DNA of 64,000 bases from an uncultured Desulfobacteraceae bacterium (GCA_937982505.1 CALJLV010000065.1:1-64000), one strand, 5' to 3'; counted from the stretch's first letter, positions 7,795 to 17,834 are shown. Notes: generated by a model not told the origin, from the sequence alone. Translations and numbers: made by a program.

Positions 7795-8841
7795 TCAATC
7801 GCCCGTCGCCAATCCCTTCTCGTGGAGCTCATCCTTCAAATCGCGGGTCATGAGCCGCTGTACCCCTTCCACCGGGGAGGTCGCCTCGTAAAGAATCCGG
7901 TAGATCTCCTCACAAATGGGCATTTCCACCCCCAACCGCCGGGACAGGTGATGGACCGAGGCGGCGGTCTTGACCCCTTCGGCCACCATGCGCATCTCGG
8001 CCAAAATGGCCTCCAGGCTGTTGCCCTGGCCCAGCTTGACGCCCACGGTATGATTGCGGCTCAAGGCCCCGGTGCAGGTCAGCACCAGGTCGCCCATCCC
8101 GGCCAGCCCGGCGAAGGTGAAGGGGTTGGCGCCCATGGCCAGGCCCAGGCGCCGGATCTCGGTCAACCCGCGGGTGATCAGGGCGGCCCGGGTGTTGAGC
8201 CCCAGTCCCAGGCCGTCCACCACACCGGCGGCGATGGCGATGACGTTCTTGACCGCCCCGCCCAGTTCGACACCGATCACGTCCTCGTTGGTATAGACCC
8301 GGAACCACGGCGCGGCGAAGACGCGCTGGACGTACTCGGCCACCTCCGACCGGCGGGCCGCAGCGGTGACCACGGTGGGCACGCGGCGCGCCACCTCCCG
8401 GGCGAAACTCGGCCCGGACAGAACCGCCAGCCGCTGGGGATCTCCCAGGGTTTGCGCCAGAATCCCGGTCATGGTGAGCTGGGTCTGGGTTTCGATTCCC
8501 TTGGAGGCCGACACCACGATGGTGGCGGCTCCAAGCCGGCCGCGGAGCTTCTCGGTGGTGGCGCGCATCACATGGGAGGGCACCACCAGGACCACCAGGT
8601 CTTTGCCGGCCACCACCGCCCCCAGGTCCGTATCAGGAACGATTCCCGCGCAAAGGGGACAGCCCGGCAGGTAGAGCCGGTTTTCCCGGTCGGCGCGGAT
8701 CTGTTGGCAGACCTCGGGTTCGAAAGTCCAGAGGTGGACCCGGTAGCCCTTGTCCGCCAGCAGCTGGGCCAGGGCTGTACCCCAGCTCCCGGCCCCCACC
8801 ACCGCGATGTGGGCCTGGTCGAAGGATCGACGCTCGGTCAT
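7795..8841 (-). CDS. gpsA: Glycerol-3-phosphate dehydrogenase [NAD(P)+]
   Basis: This 348-aa enzyme reduces dihydroxyacetone phosphate to sn-glycerol-3-phosphate for phospholipid synthesis. The Rossmann GxGxxG is in AVVGAGSWGTALAQ near the N-terminus. The catalytic Lys region is ELGGAVKNVIAIAAG, and the C-terminal helical domain has GLAGMGDLVLTCTG. Start at 8841 is preferred: GGGGAG lies upstream and homologues begin shortly before the Rossmann strand. It follows gyrA by 29 bp. The catabolic FAD enzyme GlpD is encoded at the right edge of the window, so both directions of glycerol phosphate metabolism are represented. Confidence 0.96.
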   Translation of the reverse strand: MTERRSFDQAHIAVVGAGSWGTALAQLLADKGYRVHLWTFEPEVCQQIRADRENRLYLPGCPLCAGIVPDTDLGAVVAGKDLVVLVVPSHVMRATTEKLRGRLGAATIVVSASKGIETQTQLTMTGILAQTLGDPQRLAVLSGPSFAREVARRVPTVVTAAARRSEVAEYVQRVFAAPWFRVYTNEDVIGVELGGAVKNVIAIAAGVVDGLGLGLNTRAALITRGLTEIRRLGLAMGANPFTFAGLAGMGDLVLTCTGALSRNHTVGVKLGQGNSLEAILAEMRMVAEGVKTAASVHHLSRRLGVEMPICEEIYRILYEATSPVEGVQRLMTRDLKDELHEKGLATGD

Positions 8842-8870
8842 GGAAGGACTCCCCTGCGTTCTGCGCGCGG

Positions 8871-11384
8871 TCACGACGCCGGCGCCTCGCCGGAGCCCGT
8901 GTCGCCGGCAGTGTCGCCGGCATCCATCGAAGCCTCGTCCACTTCGCTGGCCCCGTTTTCCTCGCGTTCCACCAGGCGCGCGGCCCCCGCGACCCGTTCG
9001 CCGGTTCCCAGGTCCATCAGCTTGACTCCCTGGGTGTTGCGGCTGATGAGGCTGACCCCTTCGATAGGAATCCGGATCAGCATTCCGGTATTGGTCATGA
9101 GCATCATGTCATCCTGGTCTTCCACCAGTACGATGGCCACCACCTGCCCGTTGCGGGCACTGGTCTTGATGGTGATCACGCCCTTGCCGCCGCGACCCTG
9201 AACCGGGTATTCGTCGATTGCGGTGCGCTTGCCGTATCCGTTCTCGGTGACCACGAAAAGGGTCTGACCATGGGTCAGGACCTCCATGCCCACGATGCGA
9301 TCCCCGGCTTCCAGGCGCAGGCCCCGCACGCCGCGCGAGACGCGTCCCGCCGCACGCACATCGGCTTCGTGAAAGCGGATCGACTTGCCGTTGGCCGAGC
9401 CCAGAAAGACGTTGCAGGTCCCATCGGTGATGCGCGCGGCGATCAACTCGTCGCCCGGCACCAGGTCCAGGGCGATGATCCCGCCGGCGCGCGGCCGGCT
9501 GTAGGCCAGGATGTCGGTCTTTTTGACCAGCCCGTTGCGGGTGGCCATGATGATCTGCTTGCCCGGTTCGAAGGCGGCCACCGCCAGGACGGTGGCCAGC
9601 TTTTCACCCTCTCCCAGTTCGAGCAGGTTGACGATGTTCTTGCCCACACTGGTGCGCCCGGCCTGGGGGATCTCGTAGACCTTGCGCCAGTAGACCTTGC
9701 CCAGGTTGGTGAAAAAAAGGAAGGTGTGGTGGGTCGAGGCCACGAAGAGCAGGCGCACGAAGTCCTCTTCCTTGGTGGCCATCCCGGTCTTGCCTTTGCC
9801 GCCGCGACGCTGGCTTTGATAGAGGCTCAACGGGGTGCGCTTGATGTAGCCCGCCCTGGTGACCGTCACCACCATATCCTCTTCGGCGATCATGTCCTCG
9901 AGGGTGATCTCTTCGGCCGACGGTACGATCTGGGTGCGGCGCCGGTCGCCGAACTCGGCCTGCAGCTCGTCCAGCTCGGCCTTGATGATCTCCAGCACAA
10001 GCCGTTCGCTGGCCAGAATCGCCTTGAAGCGCTCGATATCCTTGAGCACGCTCTGGTATTCCTCGATGATCTTGTCCCGCTCCAGGCCGGTGAGCCGCTG
10101 CAGGCGCATTTCCAGAATGGCCTGGGCCTGGATGGCCGACAGCGTGAAGGCGGCCATCAGGCCATTCTTGGCCTCGGCCGGAGAGGCCGACCGGCGAATC
10201 AGGGCCACCACGGCGTCCAGGTTGTCCAGGGCGATCTTGAGTCCTTCCAGAACATGGGCGCGCTCCTCGGCTTTTTTCAGATCGAAGCGGGTGCGGCGCA
10301 CGATCATCGTCTTGCGGTGGCGCACGAAGTGTTCCAGGATCTGCTTGAGATTCAACACTTCGGGGCGCCCGTCCACCACCGCCAGAAAGATGATCCCGAA
10401 GCTGCTTTCCAGGCGGGTGTGCTTGAAGAGCTGGTTGATGACCACCTGGGCGATCTGCTCGCGTTTGAGGGCGACGGCAATGCGCATCCCGTCGCGGTCC
10501 GACTCGTCGCGCACGTAGGCGATGCCCTCGATCTGCTTGTGCTTGACCAGCTCGGCGATCTTCTCGATGAGCTTGGCCTTGTTGACCTGGTAGGGGATCT
10601 CGGTGACCACGAGGGTTTCGCGGCCGGTCTTGGGGTCCTCCTCGACCTCGATGCGCGCTCGCTGGCGCAACACGCCGCGGCCGGTGCGGTAGGCTTCCAG
10701 GATCCCGTCGGTGCCGTAGATCAGCGCCGCGGTGGGAAAATCCGGCCCCGGAATATGGGTCATGAGCGCTTCGAGACCGATGTCCGGATCGTCGATGAGG
10801 GCCTTGAGCCCGGCAATGACCTCGGTGAGGTTGTGGGGCGGGATGTTGGTGGCCATGCCCACCGCGATTCCCGAAGAGCCGTTGACCAGCAGGGCCGGAA
10901 ACTTGGCCGGCAAAACGGACGGCTCGGTGAGCGAGTCATCGTAGTTGGGGGTCCAGTCCACCGTGTCCTTTTCCAGGTCGGCCAGCATCTGATGCGCCAG
11001 TTTCTGCATGCGCACCTCGGTGTAGCGCATGGCCGCCGGGGGATCGCCATCGATGGAACCGAAGTTGCCCTGGCCGTCCACCAGCGGGTAGCGCATGGAA
11101 AAATCCTGGGCCATGCGTACGATGGTGTCGTAGACGGCGCTGTCGCCGTGGGGGTGGTACTTGCCGATCACATCGCCCACGATGCGCGCCGACTTCTTGT
11201 AGGGCTTGTTCCAGTCGTTCTTGAGTTCCTGCATGGCATAAAGCACCCGCCGGTGGACGGGCTTGAGCCCGTCGCGCACATCCGGCAGGGCGCGGCCGAT
11301 GATCACGCTCATGGCGTAGTCCAGATAGGACTTGCGCATCTCGCGTTCGATGCTGATTTCGGGGATGGATTGCACTTCGGTCAT
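8871..11384 (-). CDS. gyrA: DNA gyrase subunit A
   Basis: An 837-aa type II topoisomerase subunit that cuts and rejoins DNA to add negative supercoils with GyrB. The catalytic tyrosine is Tyr121 in AAMRYTE. The GyrA box QRRGGKG in the C-terminal beta-pinwheel separates it from ParC. Six pinwheel blades fill the C-terminal third and the protein ends in an acidic tail. The quinolone-determining region reads GDSAVYDT with Ser82 and Asp86, the susceptible type. gyrB is not in the window. gpsA follows closely. The space before gyrA holds a terminator for the upstream gene but no clear promoter. Confidence 0.98.
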   Translation of the reverse strand: MTEVQSIPEISIEREMRKSYLDYAMSVIIGRALPDVRDGLKPVHRRVLYAMQELKNDWNKPYKKSARIVGDVIGKYHPHGDSAVYDTIVRMAQDFSMRYPLVDGQGNFGSIDGDPPAAMRYTEVRMQKLAHQMLADLEKDTVDWTPNYDDSLTEPSVLPAKFPALLVNGSSGIAVGMATNIPPHNLTEVIAGLKALIDDPDIGLEALMTHIPGPDFPTAALIYGTDGILEAYRTGRGVLRQRARIEVEEDPKTGRETLVVTEIPYQVNKAKLIEKIAELVKHKQIEGIAYVRDESDRDGMRIAVALKREQIAQVVINQLFKHTRLESSFGIIFLAVVDGRPEVLNLKQILEHFVRHRKTMIVRRTRFDLKKAEERAHVLEGLKIALDNLDAVVALIRRSASPAEAKNGLMAAFTLSAIQAQAILEMRLQRLTGLERDKIIEEYQSVLKDIERFKAILASERLVLEIIKAELDELQAEFGDRRRTQIVPSAEEITLEDMIAEEDMVVTVTRAGYIKRTPLSLYQSQRRGGKGKTGMATKEEDFVRLLFVASTHHTFLFFTNLGKVYWRKVYEIPQAGRTSVGKNIVNLLELGEGEKLATVLAVAAFEPGKQIIMATRNGLVKKTDILAYSRPRAGGIIALDLVPGDELIAARITDGTCNVFLGSANGKSIRFHEADVRAAGRVSRGVRGLRLEAGDRIVGMEVLTHGQTLFVVTENGYGKRTAIDEYPVQGRGGKGVITIKTSARNGQVVAIVLVEDQDDMMLMTNTGMLIRIPIEGVSLISRNTQGVKLMDLGTGERVAGAARLVEREENGASEVDEASMDAGDTAGDTGSGEAPAS

Positions 11385-11440
11385 CTTGTCACCTGAAGAT
11401 CGGGGTCAGGGGCGAACCACGGCCGGTCCGGCGCCGGCGG

Positions 11441-11487
11441 AAAAAACGGCGGCACCGCCTTTTCCCGCCGGGGAAAGAGGGTGCCGC
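11441..11487 (-). terminator. Rho-independent terminator upstream of gyrA
   Basis: On the minus strand an outer 8-bp stem GCGGCACC/GGTGCCGC encloses an inner stem of CTTTCCC against GGGAAAAG, and is followed by CG and six T (the A-run at 11441-11446). It lies 45 bp past the stop of the 52-aa gene and 57 bp before the gyrA start, so it either ends the short message or attenuates gyrA. Confidence 0.75.
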
Positions 11488-11531
11488 GGTGCAGGTGCGT
11501 CCAAAAACGGCAAGGCGTCGAAATGGATGGA

Positions 11532-11690
11532 TCAGCGGCTGATCCAGGCGCCGGCCAGCAGCAGGAGCAGCACTTCGTAAATGAAGACCGCCGTGTAATC
11601 GGCGCCGGCCAGGGCGTAAACGATCCCGCCGCCGATGATCGCCGGCACACCGCAAAAGACGAGGATTCCCAATTTTCTGCTGATGCTCAT
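11532..11690 (-). CDS. 52-aa membrane protein of unknown function
   Basis: A short frame starting at ATG 11690, with GAGGAG and an 8-nt spacing before it, encodes 52 residues. Two hydrophobic segments (about 7-29, LGILVFCGVPAIIGGGIVYA, and about 33-50, VFIYEVLLLLLAGAWI) flank a short AGADYT turn, and a basic SRK precedes the first. That suggests a two-helix hairpin with both ends in the cytoplasm. Gene-like context supports it: a promoter at 11761-11789, a ribosome site and a strong terminator after it. No function can be assigned. Confidence 0.6.
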   Translation of the reverse strand: MSISRKLGILVFCGVPAIIGGGIVYALAGADYTAVFIYEVLLLLLAGAWISR

Positions 11691-11760
11691 CGACGTGGCT
11701 CCTCACACGAAGGCGGATCGACCCCGGACCGGGGGCCCCGCCGCGGTTGCAATTGGGGGG

Positions 11761-11789
11761 ACATTAGCAATAACTATCTTGAAAGTAAA
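11761..11789 (-). promoter_or_regulatory. Candidate promoter of the 52-aa gene
   Basis: On the minus strand TTTACT (11789-11784) and TAATGT (11766-11761) are 17 bp apart in an AT-rich patch that stands out from the GC-rich surroundings. It lies about 70 bp before the ATG at 11690 and directly after the thiolase terminator. Confidence 0.4.
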
Positions 11790-11792
11790 GAC

Positions 11793-11816
11793 AAAAATTG
11801 TGCGGCACCCCGCCGC
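11793..11816 (-). terminator. Terminator after the thiolase gene
   Basis: On the minus strand a 5-bp GCGGC/GCCGC stem with a GGGGT loop is followed by ACAA and five T, starting 18 bp past the thiolase stop. The stem is short but GC-only. Confidence 0.5.
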
Positions 11817-11834
11817 CGGCGGCCGATACCCCGT

Positions 11835-13124
<1,290 letters not shown>

Positions 13125-13312
13125 GGTCCTGCTCCTCCTGGTCTGGGGTTGATGCCGATGGGGGATTGCCGGGGATCGAGGGGCCACCCGGCAGCCGCCC
13201 CATGAAGGGCGGCCATGAATTCAAATCGAGTATTCCTACCACGGGCCGGGGCCAGGGTCAACGTGGCGCGGCGCCATTCGGCGGGCGCCCGCGACATCGG
13301 CAGCGCCGGCCT

Positions 13313-13735
13313 TCACGGCTCGCCGGATACGGCGCCGCGCTGGGCCTTGAGACGGCTGCGGCGCTTCTTGGCGGCCAGGCGCCTTTCGCGGGCCGCGGCG
13401 CCGGGAAGGGTCTTGCGGCGCGGCCGGGGAGGTGCGGCGGCGCGGCGGATCAGGGCCGCCAGCCGCTCCAGGGCGTCCTGGCGGTTTTGCTCCTGGGTGC
13501 GAAAGCGCCGCGCGTCGATGACGATCTCCCCATCGGTCGTCATTCGCCGTCCGGCCAGATGCCGCAGACGGCGGCGCACCTCTTCGGAAAGCGAAGCGCA
13601 TCGGGCCGCATCGAAGCGCAACTGGACCGCCGTGGCCACCTTGTTGACATTCTGCCCCCCCGGACCGGAGGCGCGCACGAAGGAAAACCGCAACTCATGA
13701 TCGGCCAGAACGATGGTGTCCGTAATGGAAAGCAT
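13313..13735 (-). CDS. arfB: Ribosome-rescue hydrolase ArfB (YaeJ-like)
   Basis: A 140-aa peptidyl-tRNA hydrolase that frees ribosomes stalled on mRNA without a stop codon. The catalytic GGQ is in ASGPGGQNVNKV, in an N-terminal domain like class I release factors. The C-terminal tail is strongly basic (ERRLAAKKRRSRLKAQ), as in ArfB, where it enters the empty mRNA channel. It lacks the codon-reading domain of RF1/RF2. The start at 13735 is chosen by homology; its ribosome site is weak (GTGGAA). Confidence 0.9.
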   Translation of the reverse strand: MLSITDTIVLADHELRFSFVRASGPGGQNVNKVATAVQLRFDAARCASLSEEVRRRLRHLAGRRMTTDGEIVIDARRFRTQEQNRQDALERLAALIRRAAAPPRPRRKTLPGAAARERRLAAKKRRSRLKAQRGAVSGEP

Positions 13736-13884
13736 CCGATTCCACTTCTGTCTCCCATGAGACACGCGGCATGGCCCCTCGGGGCCGCGGCCGCCCTGTG
13801 AACCTCGCCCCATGGTTTGACTTTGGCCTGTCTTTCGGATAGGAAGGCCGCTTTTGTTCGAGTGCGAGCAGCGCCGTCAAAGAC

Positions 13885-13901
13885 TTGGCACCAATATTGC
13901 T
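13885..13901 (+). promoter_or_regulatory. Sigma-54 promoter (-24/-12)
   Basis: TTGGCAC, five bases, then TTGCT exactly matches the RpoN consensus (TGGCAC-N5-TTGCW) with the required spacing of GG and GC. The predicted start is near 13912, about 47 nt before ATG 13959. I saw no other match this good between genes in the window. Confidence 0.75.
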
Positions 13902-13958
13902 TTATATTCTGGGCGGCTGCACTTCCGCAGCCGGCTTCGAAAATGGAAAGGCGACCCG

Positions 13959-14393
13959 ATGGATAGCCTGCGTTCACGCCGCCTGGCCGGCGTTTTCTTT
14001 TTCGCCAGCGCCATGATCTTCGGACTTTTCATGTACCAGATCGTGCGCCATGACCCCACGGTCCAGGCGGCCCCGGTCACCGGCGCGGCGGCATCCGGTT
14101 CCGAACCGACCCTGGCCGCCAAGCCCCCCGGAGAGCGCATGGCCATGCAGGTGGGCCAGGCCGTGGTCATCGGCCGTTCCAGGATCGTCTTTCGCGGCTT
14201 GACCGCAGGCCGGGTCCATTTCGACCACTATCTGCTGGATGACAATCCCCACTACGCATTTGCCTACGCCGTGCCCGAGGATGAGGCGCGCGGTGGCTTC
14301 AGGATCGGGGTCCACGCCTTGAAAGTCACCCATGTCGGGCGCACCTGGGTGCACTTCAAACGCCTGGAAAGCCGGTCCGGCGGCGCCGGCTGA
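13959..14393 (+). CDS. Single-span membrane protein, unknown function
   Basis: A 144-aa protein beginning MDSLRSRRLAGVFFFASAMI: a basic cytoplasmic start and one membrane helix (about 8-28), then an Ala/Pro-rich linker and a compact C-terminal domain (about 65-135) outside the membrane. That domain contains AVVIGRSRIVFRGLTAGRV and FDHYLLDDNPHYAFAYAVP. I do not recognise the family. GGAAAGG precedes ATG 13959. It is a single gene between arfB (divergent) and a convergent operon, and the sigma-54 promoter at 13885-13901 should drive it. Confidence 0.7.
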   Translation: MDSLRSRRLAGVFFFASAMIFGLFMYQIVRHDPTVQAAPVTGAAASGSEPTLAAKPPGERMAMQVGQAVVIGRSRIVFRGLTAGRVHFDHYLLDDNPHYAFAYAVPEDEARGGFRIGVHALKVTHVGRTWVHFKRLESRSGGAG

Positions 14394-14465
14394 CCCCCTG
14401 CCGCGGATCACGGGGATTGGACCGGCGCCGGACGCTCCCCGGGCGCAGCGCGAAAGCCCGGTACG

Positions 14466-14765
14466 TCAGCGGCCCCGCCCCGCCCGGTCGCCCAGCACCA
14501 GTTGCTTGAGCTTTCTGCAGAGCCAGCGCGCCGGCACCCCGCTGGCGGCCCAGCCGATGGCGGTGAGCATGATGTACAGCATGCCGCGCACCACGGCCGA
14601 CATCTCCGGCTGGAAGATCCGCGGGGCGACCCAGGCGGCGGCCCCCACACCGATCAGCAGACGCCAAAAGTCCGGCGAAAACAGCAGATAGAAGACGATG
14701 TAACCCAGAGAGCCCCCGGCGCGGGGGGATGGCGCCGGGTCATGGGTTCTGCGCTTCTTGGTCAT
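14466..14765 (-). CDS. Small integral membrane protein
   Basis: A 99-aa protein with a basic Pro-rich start (MTKKRRTHDPAPSP) and about three hydrophobic segments (LGYIVFYLLF; FWRLLIGVGAAAWVAP; GMLYIMLTAIGWAASG), ending in a basic tail. Function unknown. ATG 14765 has GGAGGAGG upstream and lies inside the last codons of the methyltransferase gene (26-bp overlap), so the two are translationally coupled. It is the last gene of the Lon-like protease operon. Confidence 0.65.
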   Translation of the reverse strand: MTKKRRTHDPAPSPRAGGSLGYIVFYLLFSPDFWRLLIGVGAAAWVAPRIFQPEMSAVVRGMLYIMLTAIGWAASGVPARWLCRKLKQLVLGDRAGRGR

Positions 14766-15381
14766 CGACCTCCTCCATTCGGGGCCAGACCCCCGTGGCG
14801 GGACGCAGCACATAGCCCAGCCACGTCTCGCCGGTGCCCAGGACCGAGGGGGACGCCTCGCCGCAGCAGATCCCCAGCCCCAGGGCGTCAAAAATTCCGC
14901 GCAGGTCCCGATCCTGCCACAGGTAAAAGCGGCGGCCGTGCCGGTCCCGGCCGACGCCGCGCCCCTGTTTGAACGACAGGTAGGCCAGCCCCCCGTCCAG
15001 GGACCAGGGGCCCAGGGCCCTCAAGATTCGCGGGAGCACGTCCGCGAGCCGCCGGGGGGGCAGATGGACCAGGCCCCCCACCAGGATCACGGCATCCGCG
15101 GGCAGGGCCCTGAAATCGAAGGCCTCGAAATCGCCTTCCACCACTTCGCAGCCGGCCTTGCGGCGGGCCAGGGCCGCCAGGGCGGGGGCGCGTTCAAAGC
15201 CGGTGACGGCAAATCCCCTGCGTTTGAGCCAGGCCAGGTCCCGGCCGCCGCCGCAGCCCACGTCCAGGATCCGGGCGCCGGCCGGGAGCCTGCGGATCAG
15301 AGGGGCGAGAAAACCGGCGGGATCGACTCCGCCGGTACGCGCGGCGTAGGCCGCGGCCTGCCGCTGATAGAAATCACCCAC
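14740..15381 (-). CDS. SAM-dependent methyltransferase (class I)
   Basis: A 213-aa small-molecule type methyltransferase. Motif I is ILDVGCGGGRDLAWL, followed by motif II with acidic Glu in TGFERAPAL and post-I GDFEAFDF. VILVGGLVHLPPRRL matches the usual motif-IV region of UbiE/Tam-like enzymes. The substrate is not deducible. The start is GTG 15381, which overlaps the stop of the Lon-like gene (GTGGGTGA) and has GGGGAGG upstream; longer in-frame extensions lie inside that gene and are not credible. Confidence 0.82.
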   Translation of the reverse strand: MGDFYQRQAAAYAARTGGVDPAGFLAPLIRRLPAGARILDVGCGGGRDLAWLKRRGFAVTGFERAPALAALARRKAGCEVVEGDFEAFDFRALPADAVILVGGLVHLPPRRLADVLPRILRALGPWSLDGGLAYLSFKQGRGVGRDRHGRRFYLWQDRDLRGIFDALGLGICCGEASPSVLGTGETWLGYVLRPATGVWPRMEEVDDQEAQNP

Positions 15382-17758
15382 GTCCGCCGGCCTCCCCGGC
15401 GTTCTCGGCGAAGGCCGCCAGGTTCTGCTGCACCCGCTGATAGAGGGTTCCCGGTGGATAGCGGCCCTGGGCATCGGGGCGGCCGGCCGGCATCCCGGTG
15501 AGAAGCGCGATGCCTTCATCCACCGTTTCCACCGCCCAAACATGAAATCGCTTTTCCGCCACGGCGGCCACCACCTCGGCGTTGAGCATCAGGTTGGCCA
15601 GGTTGGCCCGGGGGATGATCACCCCCTGGGAGCCGCTCAACCCCCGGGAACGGCAGACCTCGAAATAGCCCTCGATCTTTTCGTTGACGCCGCCGATGGC
15701 CTGGATCTGCCCCTTCTGGTTGACGGACCCGGTGGCGGCGATGCCCTGGCGGATGGGGATCTCGGCCAGGCTCGAGAGGACGGCGTATAATTCGCTGGAA
15801 GAAGCGCTGTCCCCGTCCACCCCGGCGTAGTTCTGCTCGAAGGTGATGCTGATGGACAGGTTCAGCGGCCGCCGGCGGGCGAAGGTCCGTCCGAGCCAGC
15901 CGGCGATGATCAGCACCCCCTTGTCGTGGCTGCTGCCGGAAAGATTGGCCTCGCGCTCCACGTTGAGGACCCCGGCCTCCCCGGCATAAACCTCGGCGGT
16001 GATGCGAGTGGGCCGGCCAAAGGAGAGTTCGCCGAGCTGGTAGACCGCCAGGGCGTTGACCTGGCCCACCACGGCCCCGTCCACGTCGATGAGGATGGTC
16101 CCGTCCAGGTAGGATTCGTGGATCTTCTCCTCGCTCAGGTTGTGGCGGAAACGCTGCTTGGCGATGGCCTGACCCACGTGGCCGGCGTCTACGGTCCTGG
16201 CCCGCGCCTGGCGGGCCCAGTAGTCGGCCTCCTTGAGCAGCCCCACGATGGGGCCGAAGCGCAGCGACAGTTTGCGCTGGTCGGCGGTGAGCACCTGGCC
16301 GTACTCCACCACGGCCGCCACGGCGGCGGCGGTAAAGGGCCGCAGATCGGACTCCTGGCAGACCCGGGCCACGAACCCCGCGTACTGGCGCACCCGGGCC
16401 GCGCTGCGGGCCACCTCGTAGTCAAAGTCGGCCCGCACCCGGAACAGCTTGTTGAACCGCGCATCGTAGTTCTGCAGCAGCGTGAAGGGCTCCCAGCCGC
16501 CCAGAAGGATCACCTTGACATCCAGGTCGATGGGTCCCGGCCGCAGGGCCGACGGGCCGCCGCCGGCCGCCCCGACATCCTCGATGACCAGGGTGCGGTT
16601 GGCCAGGGCCCGCTTCAGGGCCTCCCAGACCAGATCGGCCGTCAGCACCGATTCGACCTCCAGGATCAGATAGCCCCCGTTGGCCTGGAGCAGGGCCCCT
16701 CCCTGGACCAGGGTATGGTCGGTGGAGACGGTCCCCTCGGCCGTACGCCGCTCGATCCGCCCGAAGATGTTGGGATAGGTGGGATTCGGTTCGAAGACCA
16801 CCGGCGCGCCCTCCGCGTGGCGCCGGTCCGCCAGCACGTTGACCCGGTAGCGCCGCAGGAGATCCTCGTCCTCGATCTCGCCCGCCGAGGCCTCCTGGGC
16901 GTCGACCTCCTCCAGAAACGCCTCCAGGTGATGGCCGATGTCGGCGGCCACCTCGTCCAGAAAAGCGCCCACGGCCGGAGTTTTGCCATGGGCCTGGCGC
17001 AGGGGGGACAGGGCCTCCTGGACCAGCTGGGCGATTGTGCCGCGGCGCATCTGCTCCAGAGCCCTGGCCATTTCAAGGCCGGCACGGCCGGCGCGCTGGT
17101 CCGCCTGGGCGATGGCCTTGCGGATCTGCTGCAGATGGCGTTGAATGCGCGTCCTTTCGGTCCGGGGCAGGGCCTGAAAACGGGAGCGGTCGATGGGCTG
17201 GCCGTCCACCAGGACGATGGGCATCAGGCCCTCGGCGGTACGGTTGATTCCCAGGCCCAGCGCGGCCGCCTTCTGCTCGATGGCCTCCATCAGCCGCTCG
17301 GTCCTTTCATGGAACTGCTTTTCGATGGCGGCCCGGCGCTGCCGGTAGCCTTTGCCCTCCAGAACGCGGGGCAGCCCCTGGCGAAGGTCTCCGATGAAGC
17401 GTTCCATGGCCTCGGCCAGGGCCGTCCCGCGCCCGGCCTCCAGCCGCAGCACCCGCGGACGGAAAGGATCGGCGAAGTTGTGCACCAGGCACCAGTCGCT
17501 GCCTCCGGGCCGCCGGCGGGCATGCCGCGCCACCAGCTCGCGCACGATGGTGGTCTTGCCGGTGCCCTCCAGGCCGGTGACGAAGATGTGATACCCCGGT
17601 CCGGCCACGTTGAGTCCGAAGCTGATGGCTTCCACGGCCCGCTGCTGGCCGATGACCGCCTCCAGCGGGGCAATTTCGGCGGTGGTGGCGAACTTGAAGG
17701 TCCGGGGATCGCAGGTCCGGCGCAGTTGCTCGGGTCTGAGGGGTTGAATGGGCCTCAT
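15374..17758 (-). CDS. Lon-like ATP-dependent protease (AAA_32 type)
   Basis: A 794-aa protein with an N-terminal AAA ATPase part and a C-terminal Lon S16 protease domain. Walker A is GLEGTGKTT (about 62-70). The protease Ser lies in the DSAS motif near 651 and Lys694 is in NEKIEGYFEVC, giving the Ser-Lys dyad. It has no LAN substrate-binding domain, and a long helical insertion separates the ATPase parts, so it is the LonB-like family rather than housekeeping Lon. GGAGGAGG precedes ATG 17758. It heads an operon with a methyltransferase and a membrane protein. Confidence 0.92.
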   Translation of the reverse strand: MRPIQPLRPEQLRRTCDPRTFKFATTAEIAPLEAVIGQQRAVEAISFGLNVAGPGYHIFVTGLEGTGKTTIVRELVARHARRRPGGSDWCLVHNFADPFRPRVLRLEAGRGTALAEAMERFIGDLRQGLPRVLEGKGYRQRRAAIEKQFHERTERLMEAIEQKAAALGLGINRTAEGLMPIVLVDGQPIDRSRFQALPRTERTRIQRHLQQIRKAIAQADQRAGRAGLEMARALEQMRRGTIAQLVQEALSPLRQAHGKTPAVGAFLDEVAADIGHHLEAFLEEVDAQEASAGEIEDEDLLRRYRVNVLADRRHAEGAPVVFEPNPTYPNIFGRIERRTAEGTVSTDHTLVQGGALLQANGGYLILEVESVLTADLVWEALKRALANRTLVIEDVGAAGGGPSALRPGPIDLDVKVILLGGWEPFTLLQNYDARFNKLFRVRADFDYEVARSAARVRQYAGFVARVCQESDLRPFTAAAVAAVVEYGQVLTADQRKLSLRFGPIVGLLKEADYWARQARARTVDAGHVGQAIAKQRFRHNLSEEKIHESYLDGTILIDVDGAVVGQVNALAVYQLGELSFGRPTRITAEVYAGEAGVLNVEREANLSGSSHDKGVLIIAGWLGRTFARRRPLNLSISITFEQNYAGVDGDSASSSELYAVLSSLAEIPIRQGIAATGSVNQKGQIQAIGGVNEKIEGYFEVCRSRGLSGSQGVIIPRANLANLMLNAEVVAAVAEKRFHVWAVETVDEGIALLTGMPAGRPDAQGRYPPGTLYQRVQQNLAAFAENAGEAGGRG

Positions 17759-17834
17759 GGGACCTCCTCCGGGCGGCAGGGCAGGGACGCGGGCCGGCCG
17801 GGCGCTTTCCGTCCCGCCCGGTCCGGCGCCTTGT

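Noticed and set aside
9270..11396. 708-codon open frame opposite gyrA
   Set aside because: Complete antisense of gyrA with His/Gly/Asp-rich low-complexity composition; a GC-rich shadow.
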